Source: Mesorhizobium amorphae (GTDB taxonomy: Bacteria > Pseudomonadota > Alphaproteobacteria > Rhizobiales > Rhizobiaceae). From it: a DNA stretch of 64,000 nucleotides. Below, piece after piece: positions 25,693 to 34,222 of the stretch. Location of the stretch: positions 62,001 to 126,000 of the forward strand of contig NZ_JHQS01000017.1 of assembly GCF_014843845.1 (NCBI RefSeq), in the 5' to 3' direction. How positions within the stretch are numbered: position 1 is the stretch's first letter; each line of letters opens with the position of its first letter. The notes under the pieces were generated by a model that saw only the letters and a list, made by a program, of their open reading frames with translations, searched no databases and was not told where the DNA came from. Both the position numbers and the translations under genes were made by a program.

Positions 25693-26783
25693 GCATCATC
25701 AACAAGGCGGCCGCCATTGGCGGCGGTGTCATCGGCGCCGGCTGGGTGGCGCGGCTGCTCTTGAACGGCATCGACGTGTCGATCTTCGATCCCGATCCGG
25801 AAGCCTCCCGCAAGGTCGGCGAAGTGATGAAGGGCGCGCGGCGCGCCTACAAGCAGATGCTGCCCGGCGGCCTGCCCAAGGAAGGCAAGCTCACTTACGC
25901 CAAGACCATCGCCGAAGCGGTTTCCGACGCTGACTTCATCCAGGAAAGCGTGCCGGAGAGGCTCGACCTCAAGCACCGCGTGCTGGCCGAGATCGACGCG
26001 CACGCGCCCGCCAATGCCATCGTCGGCTCCTCGACCTCCGGCATCAAGCCAACCGACATGCAGGTGGCGATGAAGAAGCATCCGGAGCGGCTGGTCGTCG
26101 GCCATCCGTTCAATCCGGTCTACCTCTTGCCGATCGTCGAGATCGTCGGCGGCGAGCAGACCTTCCCCGAGGCGATAGAGGTCGCCAGGGAGATCTACGC
26201 CTCGATCGGCATGAAGCCGGTGGTGATCCGCAAGGAGATCGAGGCCTTCGTCGGCGACCGCCTGCTGGAAGCGGCCTGGCGCGAGGCGCTATGGCTGATC
26301 AAGGACGGCATCTGCACGGTCGAGGAGCTCGACGACATCATGCGCTATGGCTTCGGCCTGCGCTGGGCGCAGATGGGCATGTTCCAGGTCTACCGCGTCG
26401 CCGGCGGCGAGGCCGGCATGCGCCACTTCATGGCGCAGTTCGGACCTTGCCTGCAATGGCCGTGGACCAAGCTGATGGACGTGCCGGAGTTCAACGACGA
26501 GCTGGTCGACCTGATCGCCACCCAGTCGGACGACCAGGCGCATGGCCTGTCGATCCGCGAACTGGAAAAGATCCGCGACGACAATCTGGTCGCCATCATG
26601 GAAGCACTGTCGAAGCAGAACAAGGGCAAGGGCTGGGGCGCCGGCGCCCTGCACAAAGACTACACCAGGCAGCTGGCCAAGCTGGCGGCGAAGAAGCCGA
26701 CCGCTTCCAAAGCGGCCGAAAAGGCCAAGGCGAGCAAGCCGGTGAAGAAAGCCGAAAAGCCGAAGAAAAAGAAGAGGGGCTGA
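25689..26783 (+). CDS. lcdH: L-carnitine 3-dehydrogenase with Lys-rich tail
   Basis: A 364-residue NAD-dependent dehydrogenase of the 3-hydroxyacyl-CoA dehydrogenase family, oxidising L-carnitine to 3-dehydrocarnitine. It has a Rossmann motif GGGVIGAGWVAR near residue 10, HPFNPVYLLPIVEIVGG (catalytic His near 139) and a C-terminal helical domain. The last 35 residues are almost only Lys, Ala, Pro and Ser (for instance KAEKPKKKKRG), beyond the family's usual end near 320-330. Some homologues carry a thioesterase fused there instead. Start overlaps the HD gene (ATGA). Next gene begins four bases after its stop. Confidence 0.85.
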   Translation: MSIINKAAAIGGGVIGAGWVARLLLNGIDVSIFDPDPEASRKVGEVMKGARRAYKQMLPGGLPKEGKLTYAKTIAEAVSDADFIQESVPERLDLKHRVLAEIDAHAPANAIVGSSTSGIKPTDMQVAMKKHPERLVVGHPFNPVYLLPIVEIVGGEQTFPEAIEVAREIYASIGMKPVVIRKEIEAFVGDRLLEAAWREALWLIKDGICTVEELDDIMRYGFGLRWAQMGMFQVYRVAGGEAGMRHFMAQFGPCLQWPWTKLMDVPEFNDELVDLIATQSDDQAHGLSIRELEKIRDDNLVAIMEALSKQNKGKGWGAGALHKDYTRQLAKLAAKKPTASKAAEKAKASKPVKKAEKPKKKKRG

Positions 26784-26787
26784 GACC

Positions 26788-27951
26788 ATGGATTTCGGTC
26801 TGTCGGAGGAGCAAAAACTCATCGTCGAGACGACGCGCGCGTTCGTCGAAAACGAGCTTTACCCGCATGAGCGCGAGGTGGAACGCACCGGTGTGCTGCG
26901 CCGCGAGCTGATCGAGGAGATCAAGGTCAAGGCGATCGAGGCCGGGCTCTATGCCGCCAACATGCCGGCTGACGTCGGTGGCGCCGGGCTGGATACGGTG
27001 ACCTGGCTGCTCTACGAAAAGGAGCTTGGCCGCGCCAACTACGCGCTGCACTGGACCTGCGTGGCGCGTCCCTCCAACATCCTTCTCGCCGGCACGCCCG
27101 AACAGCGCGAAAAATATCTGTTCCCATGCATCCGCGGCGAGAAGTGGGACTGCCTGGCGATGACGGAGCCGGGCGCCGGCTCCGACCTGCGTGGCATGAA
27201 GGCGACCGCCGTGCAGGACGGCGACGACTGGGTACTCAACGGCACCAAGCACTTTATCTCGCACGCCGACCTCGCCGACTTTGCCATCGTCTTCATGGCT
27301 TCGGGCGAGGAGGATTCGCCCCGCGGCAAGCGCAAGAAGATCACCGCCTTCTTTGTCGACAAGGGCACCAAGGGTTTTGCGGTGCGCGACGGCTACCGCA
27401 ACGTTTCGCACCGCGGCTACACCAACGCCATCCTGGAATTCGACGATTGCCGCTTGCCGGCAAGCCAGGTGCTCGGCGAGGTGCATAAGGGTTTTGACGT
27501 TGCCAACTCCTGGCTCGGCGCCACCCGCCTGCAGGTCGGCGCCACCTGTCTAGGCCGCGCCGAGCGTGCGCTTGGCCATGCCGTCGAATATGCCGCCCAG
27601 CGCCAGCAATTCGGCCAGCAGATCGGAAAATTCCAGGGCGTGTCGTTCAAGCTCGCCGACATGGCGACCGAACTGAAGGCCGCCGACCTGATGGTGTTCA
27701 AAGCCGGCTGGAAGTACGATCAGGGCACCGTCACCGATCAGGACATGGCCATGGCCAAGCTGAAGGCCACCGAGATGCTCGCTTTCGTCGCCGATGAGGC
27801 GATCCAGATACATGGCGGCATGGGCCTGATGGACGACCTGCCGCTGGAACGCATCTGGCGCGACGCCCGAGTAGAGCGCATCTGGGAAGGCACTTCGGAG
27901 ATTCAGCGACATATTATTTCGCGGGCGCTGCTGCGTCCGTTCGGCGCTTAG
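26788..27951 (+). CDS. Acyl-CoA dehydrogenase, probable gamma-butyrobetainyl-CoA dehydrogenase
   Basis: A 387-residue FAD-dependent acyl-CoA dehydrogenase. It shows the N-terminal helical domain, the AMTEPGAGSDLRG motif near residue 127, and the C-terminal ERIWEGTSEIQRHIISR region. In context with an acyl-CoA ligase and a CaiD-like hydratase it probably oxidises gamma-butyrobetainyl-CoA to crotonobetainyl-CoA, the step done by CaiA-related or BcoD-type enzymes elsewhere. The stop codon is the TAG of a short RIME-like repeat. A general short-chain substrate remains possible. Confidence 0.78.
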   Translation: MDFGLSEEQKLIVETTRAFVENELYPHEREVERTGVLRRELIEEIKVKAIEAGLYAANMPADVGGAGLDTVTWLLYEKELGRANYALHWTCVARPSNILLAGTPEQREKYLFPCIRGEKWDCLAMTEPGAGSDLRGMKATAVQDGDDWVLNGTKHFISHADLADFAIVFMASGEEDSPRGKRKKITAFFVDKGTKGFAVRDGYRNVSHRGYTNAILEFDDCRLPASQVLGEVHKGFDVANSWLGATRLQVGATCLGRAERALGHAVEYAAQRQQFGQQIGKFQGVSFKLADMATELKAADLMVFKAGWKYDQGTVTDQDMAMAKLKATEMLAFVADEAIQIHGGMGLMDDLPLERIWRDARVERIWEGTSEIQRHIISRALLRPFGA

Positions 27952-27985
27952 AGCATGTTTGGAAAAGATCGTGCTCAAACGAAAA
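27951..27985. repeat. Short Rhizobiales intergenic palindrome remnant
   Basis: GAGCATGTTTGGAAAAGATC followed by GTGCTCAAAC resembles half of the common rhizobial GAGCATG..ATCATGCTC element. GAGCA and TGCTC can pair around GGAAAAGAT. It fills the only gap between two genes of the carnitine operon. Confidence 0.5.
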
Positions 27986-27986
27986 G

Positions 27987-30071
27987 ATGACCATGCATAA
28001 ACTCGAACGTCTCCTGCGCCCGAAATCGATTGCCGTGTTCGGCGGGGCGCAGGCTGCCGCCGTGGTCGCCCAGTCGATCAAGATGGGCTTTGCCGGCGAG
28101 ATCTGGCCGGTGCACCCGACCAAGGACGAGGTCGCCGGGCGCAAGGCCTATCGTTCGGTCGCCGACCTGCCGGGTGCACCCGATGCCGCGTTTGTCGGCG
28201 TCAACCGGCATCTTTCCATCGAGGTGGTCAAGGCACTCGCCGAGCGTGGCGCCGGCGGCGCCGTCTGCTTTGCCGCCGGCTTCCTCGAGACGGAAGCCTA
28301 TGACGAGGATGGCGAGCGTCTGCAGGCCGAGCTGGTCGCCGCTGCCGGCGAAATGCCGATCATCGGCCCGAACTGCTATGGCCTGATCAACTATGCCGAC
28401 GGTGCGCTTTTGTGGCCCGACCAGCATGGCGGCATCAGGTTGGCCGAGGGCGGCCGCGGCGTCGCCATCATCACCCAGTCATCCAACATCGCCATCAACA
28501 TGACGATGCAGAAGCGCGGCTTGCCGATCGCCTTCCTGATGACCGCCGGCAACCAGGCGCAGACGGGCCTGTCCGAAATGGCGCTTGGCCTGATCGAGGA
28601 CGAGCGCGTCACCTCGCTCGGGCTGCATATCGAGGCCTTCGATTCGGTAGCCGGCTTCGAGCGGCTGGCGGCACGTGCCCGCGAGTTGAAAAAACCGATC
28701 ATCGCCATGAAGGTCGGCCGCTCCGAACAGGCCAGGCAGGCGACCGTTTCGCACACCGCCTCGCTGGCCGGCTCGGACGCCGCCTCGGGCGCGTTCCTGA
28801 AGCGGCTGGGCATCGCTCGCGTCGATTCCATCCCCGCCTTCATCGAGGCGCTGAAGCTGCTGCACGTCACCGGCCCGTTGCCCGGTTACCGGCTGTCGTC
28901 GATGAGCTGTTCGGGCGGCGAAGCCTCCGTGATGGCCGACAGCGCCGAAGGGCGCTGGGTCAATTTCCCGGAGCTCACCCACAAGCACCGCGCCCATGTC
29001 AAATCGACGCTCGGGCCGTTGGTCGCGGTCGCCAACCCGCTCGACTACCACACCTTCATCTGGAACAACGAACCGGCGATGACCGCCACCTTCACCGCCA
29101 TGGTGTCGGGCGGCTTCGACCTCAACATGCTGGTGCTCGATTTCCCGCGCCCGGACCGCTGCTCGGATACCGACTGGTGGGCAACCTTGCGCGCTTTCGA
29201 ATCGGCGCTCAAGACCAACAAGGCGCAAGGCGCGATCGTCTCGTCGCTGCCGGAAAACCTGCCCGAGGAATACACGGCAGGCCTGATGGCGCGCGGCATG
29301 GTGCCTCTGTTCGGCATTTCCGAGGCGATGGACGCCGCCCAGGCGGCCGCGTTCATCGGCTGGGCCTGGCGCGAGCCGCAGGCACAGCCGATCGACACCT
29401 CGGCATCGGGCGCGCCGGTAGGCGGCCATGTCACGCCCGACGAGTCCGAAGCCAAGGCGCGACTGATCGAGGCCGGATTGCCGGTGCCGAAAGGCGAGCG
29501 CGCCGGCAATGCCGTCGAGGCGGTGATCTCGTCCATGGCGTTGGGCTTCCCGGTGGCGCTGAAGGCTTTGGGCGTCACCCACAAATCCGAGATGGGCGCC
29601 GTGCTGCTCAACCTCAAGGATGCCGAATCCGTCAGCACCGCCGCTCATGATCTCGGCCCGCTGGGCACCGGCCTCTATGCCGAGCGCATGGTGCGCGATG
29701 GCGTCGCCGAGCTGATCGTCGGCTTCACCCGCGACCCGATGTTCGGCGCGGTGATGACGCTGGGCACCGGCGGCGTGCTGGTCGAACTGTTGCGCGATAG
29801 CGTCACGTTGATGCTGCCGGCGACGCGCGACGACATCGAGGCGGCGCTTCGCGGCCTGAAACTTTATCCGCTGCTCGAAGGCTATCGCGGCCGGCCGAAA
29901 GCCGATGTCGCGGCTGCCATCGAGGCGATATCGGGCATCGCCGCCTTCGTACAGCAGAATGCCGGCGAGATCGAGGAACTCGACATCAACCCGCTGATCG
30001 TCTGCGCCGAAGGCAAGGGCGCCTGGATCGCCGACGCGCTGCTGGTGCTGGGAGAAAAGAAGAATGGCTGA
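27987..30071 (+). CDS. NDP-forming acyl-CoA ligase, probable gamma-butyrobetainyl/carnitinyl-CoA synthetase
   Basis: A 694-residue acetyl-CoA synthetase (ADP-forming) family protein: CoA-binding domain (RLLRPKSIAVFGG), succinyl-CoA-synthetase-like domains with the phospho-His in ATVSHTASLAGSD near residue 253, and a C-terminal ATP-grasp (from about residue 490, ARLIEAGLPVPKGERA to EELDINPLIV). It would activate gamma-butyrobetaine or crotonobetaine with CoA at the expense of ATP. No good ribosome site is visible for the ATG at 27987 or the one six bases later; both lie after a repeat remnant. Its end overlaps the hydratase gene by eight bases. Confidence 0.75.
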   Translation: MTMHKLERLLRPKSIAVFGGAQAAAVVAQSIKMGFAGEIWPVHPTKDEVAGRKAYRSVADLPGAPDAAFVGVNRHLSIEVVKALAERGAGGAVCFAAGFLETEAYDEDGERLQAELVAAAGEMPIIGPNCYGLINYADGALLWPDQHGGIRLAEGGRGVAIITQSSNIAINMTMQKRGLPIAFLMTAGNQAQTGLSEMALGLIEDERVTSLGLHIEAFDSVAGFERLAARARELKKPIIAMKVGRSEQARQATVSHTASLAGSDAASGAFLKRLGIARVDSIPAFIEALKLLHVTGPLPGYRLSSMSCSGGEASVMADSAEGRWVNFPELTHKHRAHVKSTLGPLVAVANPLDYHTFIWNNEPAMTATFTAMVSGGFDLNMLVLDFPRPDRCSDTDWWATLRAFESALKTNKAQGAIVSSLPENLPEEYTAGLMARGMVPLFGISEAMDAAQAAAFIGWAWREPQAQPIDTSASGAPVGGHVTPDESEAKARLIEAGLPVPKGERAGNAVEAVISSMALGFPVALKALGVTHKSEMGAVLLNLKDAESVSTAAHDLGPLGTGLYAERMVRDGVAELIVGFTRDPMFGAVMTLGTGGVLVELLRDSVTLMLPATRDDIEAALRGLKLYPLLEGYRGRPKADVAAAIEAISGIAAFVQQNAGEIEELDINPLIVCAEGKGAWIADALLVLGEKKNG

Positions 30072-30846
30072 GGTCATCACCACCCGCCGCGAGGGCACGA
30101 TCCTCGAAGTCACGCTCGATCGGCCGAAGGCCAATGCCATCGACCTCAAGACATCGCGGCTGATGGGCGAGACGTTCAAGGCGTTCCGCGACGATCCCGG
30201 GTTGCGCGTGGCGATCGTGAAGACCGCCGGCGACAAGTTCTTCTGCGCCGGCTGGGATCTCAAGGCGGCAGCCGGCGGCGATGCTGTCGACGGCGATTAT
30301 GGCGTCGGCGGCTTTGCCGGCCTGCAGGAATTGCGCGACCTCAACAAGCCGGTCATCGCCTGCGTCAACGGCATGGCGGTCGGCGGCGGCTTCGAACTGG
30401 CGCTGTCCTGCGACCTCATCTACGCCTCCGACCATTCCTCCTTCGCGCTGCCGGAGATTCGCGCCGGCACTTTGGCCGACGCGGCGACGATCAAGCTGCC
30501 GAAGCGCATTCCCTACCATGTCGCCATGGACCTTCTGCTCACCGGTCGCTGGATGGATGTCGCCGAGGCGCATCGCTGGGGGCTGGTCAACGAGGTGCTG
30601 CCGAAGGACAAACTCGAGGACCGCGTCTGGGAGATTGCCCGCCTGCTCGCCAGCGGCCCGCCGCTGGTGTTTGCCGCGATCAAGGAGACCGCGCGCGTTG
30701 CCGAGGCGCTGACCTTCCAGGAGGCGATGAACAAGGTGACGCGCCGGCAGCTGCCGACCGTCGATGCCCTCTACGGTTCCGAGGACGGCATGGAAGGTTT
30801 TCGTGCTTTTGCCGAAAAACGCGACCCGGTGTGGAAGGGCAGGTAG
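30064..30846 (+). CDS. caiD: Crotonobetainyl-CoA hydratase (carnitinyl-CoA dehydratase)
   Basis: A 260-residue crotonase-family enzyme of the same length as E. coli CaiD. The oxyanion-hole segments FCAGWDLKAAAGG (about residue 60) and GMAVGGGFELALSCDLIYAS (about 105-123) are clear, with acid/base Glu residues in FALPEIRAGTLADAA, a pattern typical of CaiD. It would interconvert crotonobetainyl-CoA and L-carnitinyl-CoA. It overlaps the ligase gene, so the enzymes are made together. The symbol follows family similarity plus pathway context. Confidence 0.75.
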   Translation: MAEVITTRREGTILEVTLDRPKANAIDLKTSRLMGETFKAFRDDPGLRVAIVKTAGDKFFCAGWDLKAAAGGDAVDGDYGVGGFAGLQELRDLNKPVIACVNGMAVGGGFELALSCDLIYASDHSSFALPEIRAGTLADAATIKLPKRIPYHVAMDLLLTGRWMDVAEAHRWGLVNEVLPKDKLEDRVWEIARLLASGPPLVFAAIKETARVAEALTFQEAMNKVTRRQLPTVDALYGSEDGMEGFRAFAEKRDPVWKGR

Positions 30847-30867
30847 GACGCAGTCCGTTCAGCAGCC

Positions 30868-31830
30868 ATGACCGACTACAAAACCCTCATCGACGCCGAG
30901 ACCTGGGCCTTCATCGAGCGCACCAATTCCCATTATCCGCCCGACACGATCGACTACACGATCGCCGAGCAGCGTGCGATCTATGACCGGATGTGCCGGG
31001 AATTCTTTGCCGGCTATCCGAAAGGCGTGACGGCTGAAACCACTGTCATTGCAGCGCCCATTCACGACATCCCGATCCGCATCTACCGCAACGCGACGCC
31101 AAACAACGCCGCGATGGTGCTCTATGCCCACGGCGGCGGCTTCATTCTTGGTGGGCTGGACAGCCATGACGATGTCTGCGCCGAGATTTGCGCCCGCACC
31201 GGCTACGAGGTGGTCTCCGTCGACTATCGGCTGGCGCCGGAGCATCTGCACCCCGCTGCCTTCGATGACGTATTGGGCGCCTTCGAATGGGCCACCAAGA
31301 CCTACAACTGCCCGGTCCTGCTCTGCGGTGACAGCGCCGGCGGCAATCTCTGCGCCGCCGTCAGCCATGCGACGCGCGGCCGCGCTAAAAAACCGATCGG
31401 CCAGGTGCTGATCTATGCAGGGCTTTTCGGCGACCGTTCGAATGGCTCAGGAGATCGCTCGCGCGACTCCTATGTGACTCATGCCGAGGCGCCGATGCTG
31501 ACGGTGCGCGACATCGAATACTACAAGCACATCCGCACCGGCGGCGTGGATCGGACCGGCGACATCACTGTGTCGCCGCTCGCCGACACCGATTTCGCCA
31601 ACCTGCCGCCGACCGTGCTGATCACCGCCGAATGCGACCCGCTATCCTCCGACGGCGAGGCCTATCGCGACCGCATCCTTGCCGCCGGCGGGCGCGCCGT
31701 CTGGTTCGAGGAGCCGGGGCTGGTGCATGGCTATCTCAGGGCCAGGCACACCGTCGGCCGGGCTCGTGTGAGCTTCACCCGCATCGTCGATGCGGTGTCG
31801 GTGCTGGGCAGGGGCGACTGGATCTGGTGA
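30868..31830 (+). CDS. HSL-family alpha/beta-hydrolase (esterase)
   Basis: A 320-residue hormone-sensitive-lipase-like esterase. It shows the oxyanion HGGGF near residue 88, the nucleophile GDSAGGN near 154, Asp in AECDPLSSDG near 255 and His in LVHGY near 286. No signal peptide, so cytoplasmic. It follows caiD by 21 bases and ends the carnitine operon; hydrolysis of acylcarnitine or choline-type esters, releasing carnitine for the pathway, is a plausible role but not shown by the sequence. Confidence 0.78.
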   Translation: MTDYKTLIDAETWAFIERTNSHYPPDTIDYTIAEQRAIYDRMCREFFAGYPKGVTAETTVIAAPIHDIPIRIYRNATPNNAAMVLYAHGGGFILGGLDSHDDVCAEICARTGYEVVSVDYRLAPEHLHPAAFDDVLGAFEWATKTYNCPVLLCGDSAGGNLCAAVSHATRGRAKKPIGQVLIYAGLFGDRSNGSGDRSRDSYVTHAEAPMLTVRDIEYYKHIRTGGVDRTGDITVSPLADTDFANLPPTVLITAECDPLSSDGEAYRDRILAAGGRAVWFEEPGLVHGYLRARHTVGRARVSFTRIVDAVSVLGRGDWIW

Positions 31831-32250
31831 AACCCTTCGCCAATTGCGCCGATCCGCAATGACGGCACCTTGCCGTCAGTCACTTCGATCAAACTGAGCG
31901 ACCAACGCACGGGCCTTTGTCCCGGCCGATGAACCTTTCCGCCTCCTTCCGCGACTGACGTGAGGTTGCCGCATGATGCGGCCCGGAAAGGAAAGCCCGC
32001 CATGACCAGACACCCAGAGGCTCCATGGTCTCCGGGAACAACAGAAGCTCAGCGCGACCACCGCCTTCGGGACGGAGTCGATGCGCTGGGCTTTCCGCTG
32101 ATTCCGTTGACCCTGCGTAAGAGCCGGCGTATCGTGACTATGAGGAAAGCAGACAATTCGATCAGGGACGAACGTGACGGAACGCCGCGCCTTGCCCTGA
32201 TTCGCGCGGCAACTCCGGACGTTTCTCCAGTATCCTGTGGGGGGAATGTC
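31831..32250. other. Intergenic region before the secreted-protein cluster
   Basis: A 420-base stretch between the esterase and the first secreted-protein gene. The downstream frame stays open back to 31960 but the added residues look random and hide the signal peptide, so I treat it as untranslated. A possible promoter is TTGACC (32107-32112) with TATCGT (32130-32135) at 17-base spacing. Nothing else recognised. Confidence 0.45.
32107..32135 (+). promoter_or_regulatory. Candidate promoter of the secreted-protein cluster
   Basis: TTGACC and TATCGT separated by 17 bases, 116 bases before the chosen start at 32251. Weak -10; included as the best match in the region. Confidence 0.3.
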
Positions 32251-34212
32251 ATGTCTCGCGATCACGGCTCGTTCGTGCCCTCTCGCGCTGGCCGTTTGCG
32301 CCGCGCAAGGCAAACCGCCAGCGCTTTACTGGTATTGGCGCTGACCGCCGGCCTGTGGCTGGGCAGCCCTGCCCAAGCGCAGGAAACCCAGATCATCTAT
32401 CCCGGTTCGATGGCGGTGACCGGATTTTCCGGCACCATCATTCCCGGCTTCGAGGAAGGCTTGCCGCCTGGCGTCGATCCGGTCGACGAAACCTTCATCG
32501 ACACCACGCGCGCAACCTTGCGCGTTTTCGACGTTTCAGGGCTGGGCGGACCGGCCTCGGGCCAGCTCGTCTACACGCCGCCGCCCTTCGAGGTGACGGC
32601 CGAGCAGGTCGGCCAGGTGTTTGCGCTGGCCTATGACGACGGCGTGCGCGACGGCGTTCCCTCGGGCATTCCGAACCTCTATGCCGGTGCCACGTCGATG
32701 CACGGCATCCGCATCGTCACGCCTGACGAAGACGCCGACGGACGGCCGGAACGCCAACGCCGCGGCACGGCGGGCGCTACCTTCATGGACGGCCAGTTCG
32801 GCATCGAGAACGGCGGCGGTCCCGGCACGATCTGGAAGATCGACGGCATCACCGGCGCCGTGTCCAAATTCGCCGACATCGACACCAACAGCGGTCCCGG
32901 CCTCGGCGATATCAGCTTCGACAGCATTCACCGCCAGTTCTTCGCCAGCGACCTCGACACCGGCCTCATCCATCGCATCGACGCCAACGGCGCGCTGATC
33001 GACAGCTTCGACCACGGCGTTGCCGGGCGCCCGGCGCACGGGCTCGCCCCTGTCGCCGACGACGGCGCGGTGATCGACATCCAGGGTGCGGCCTTCGACA
33101 GCGAAGACCCCGACAGCTGGGGCTACACGCAGGACGAACGCCGCGTCTGGTCCGTCGCCTATCATGGCGGCCGGGTTTACTATTCTGTCGGCGAAAAGGC
33201 CGAGATCTGGTCGGTGGGCATTGCGCGCGACGGCAGCTTCGCCGGCGATCCGCGCTGGGAGCTGACGGTCAAGGCCGACAAGGATTACGCCGTCACCGAC
33301 ATCGCTTTCGACAACCAGGGCTTCATGTACCTGGCGCAGCGCGGCCCGGTGGAAAACCGCTACGACTACAGCCAGTTCGCCGATTCCGGCAAAGGCGAGG
33401 TCATCCGCTACTGGCGCGAGAATCCGGACGATCCGGCAACGGAATCGGTCTGGGTGGAAGAGCCGCAGGAATATGCGGTCGGCTTCCCGCAGGGCAACCG
33501 GCAGTCGGCCGGTGGCCTGGACCTGCAGTATGGCTATGACGCGGACGGCAATCTCGACACCCGCTCCTGCGCCGACACGCTGGTCAACACCGGCGACAAG
33601 TTGCGCGACAATCCGGCATTGGCCGAACAGCTCGCCGCCGGCGGGCCGCCTGCCGTGCACGGCGTGCAGATCACGCCGACGCCGCTGGTCAAGCCGGCCA
33701 ACGTGCCGCCCTTCGGCTCGTGGTTCGTCGACTTCGACGGCTATTTCGAAGACCCCGAGGTGGAAGGCCATGTCGGCGACGTCGAGGTCTGGCGCCCCTG
33801 CGAGGGTCGTGCCGGCTACTATGAGGAGATACCGGGCGGCTATCTGCCACCGTTCTATCCGCCGGACTTCCCACCGCCCGGCGATCTGCCTCCATGTCTC
33901 GATGTGGAAGACGTCCAGTATTTCTGCACGCCCTCCGGCCTCGAGGCCGATCTCTATCTCCATGACCATGCCGGCTTCGGCGGCGATTCGATCAAGGCTT
34001 CGTCCAGGACGCCAGGCGTCGGGGTAACCTCACCCATGTCGCATGCGCCCGGCGCGCCCTACACGATCAACATCACCGGCCATTATCCGGGCGACACCGT
34101 CAATGTCGGGCTCTGCTTCTACAGGCAGTCCGACCGCGACAAGGGCGGCTACTTCCCTTGCTGCAAGATGACCGTGCCGCTCAGAACGCCAGCCGTCAGC
34201 TGCGAACCGTGA
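32251..34212 (+). CDS. Large secreted protein: beta-propeller-like region plus C-terminal CC domain
   Basis: A 653-residue protein of unknown function. The ATG at 32251 (behind GTGGGGGGAATG) gives an Arg-rich n-region, a hydrophobic core and an AQAQ cleavage site near residue 45, a good signal peptide; the longer frame from 31960 would bury it. Residues of about 130-470 have repeating segments such as GTIWKIDGITG, LIHRIDANGAL and VTDIAFDNQGFMYLAQRG, as in beta-propeller proteins. A Pro-rich linker near 525-545 leads to a domain (549-640) with Cys pairs, ending in CCKMTVP, that recurs in the next gene's product. It starts a three-gene cluster; the next gene begins ten bases after its stop. Confidence 0.72.
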   Translation: MSRDHGSFVPSRAGRLRRARQTASALLVLALTAGLWLGSPAQAQETQIIYPGSMAVTGFSGTIIPGFEEGLPPGVDPVDETFIDTTRATLRVFDVSGLGGPASGQLVYTPPPFEVTAEQVGQVFALAYDDGVRDGVPSGIPNLYAGATSMHGIRIVTPDEDADGRPERQRRGTAGATFMDGQFGIENGGGPGTIWKIDGITGAVSKFADIDTNSGPGLGDISFDSIHRQFFASDLDTGLIHRIDANGALIDSFDHGVAGRPAHGLAPVADDGAVIDIQGAAFDSEDPDSWGYTQDERRVWSVAYHGGRVYYSVGEKAEIWSVGIARDGSFAGDPRWELTVKADKDYAVTDIAFDNQGFMYLAQRGPVENRYDYSQFADSGKGEVIRYWRENPDDPATESVWVEEPQEYAVGFPQGNRQSAGGLDLQYGYDADGNLDTRSCADTLVNTGDKLRDNPALAEQLAAGGPPAVHGVQITPTPLVKPANVPPFGSWFVDFDGYFEDPEVEGHVGDVEVWRPCEGRAGYYEEIPGGYLPPFYPPDFPPPGDLPPCLDVEDVQYFCTPSGLEADLYLHDHAGFGGDSIKASSRTPGVGVTSPMSHAPGAPYTINITGHYPGDTVNVGLCFYRQSDRDKGGYFPCCKMTVPLRTPAVSCEP

Positions 34213-34222
34213 GGAGGGAAAG

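Noticed and set aside
28479..30263. 594-codon open frame on the minus strand opposite the CoA ligase
   Set aside because: High GC and strong third-position bias open long antisense frames. The plus-strand frame matches a known family along its full length; the antisense product has no recognisable domain.
31960..32250. Upstream in-frame extension of the first secreted protein
   Set aside because: The extra 97 residues would place the signal peptide in the interior; a purine-rich ribosome site precedes the ATG at 32251.
32536..33969. 477-codon minus-strand frame opposite the propeller-like protein
   Set aside because: No ribosome site, no domain, and the plus-strand gene has a convincing signal peptide.
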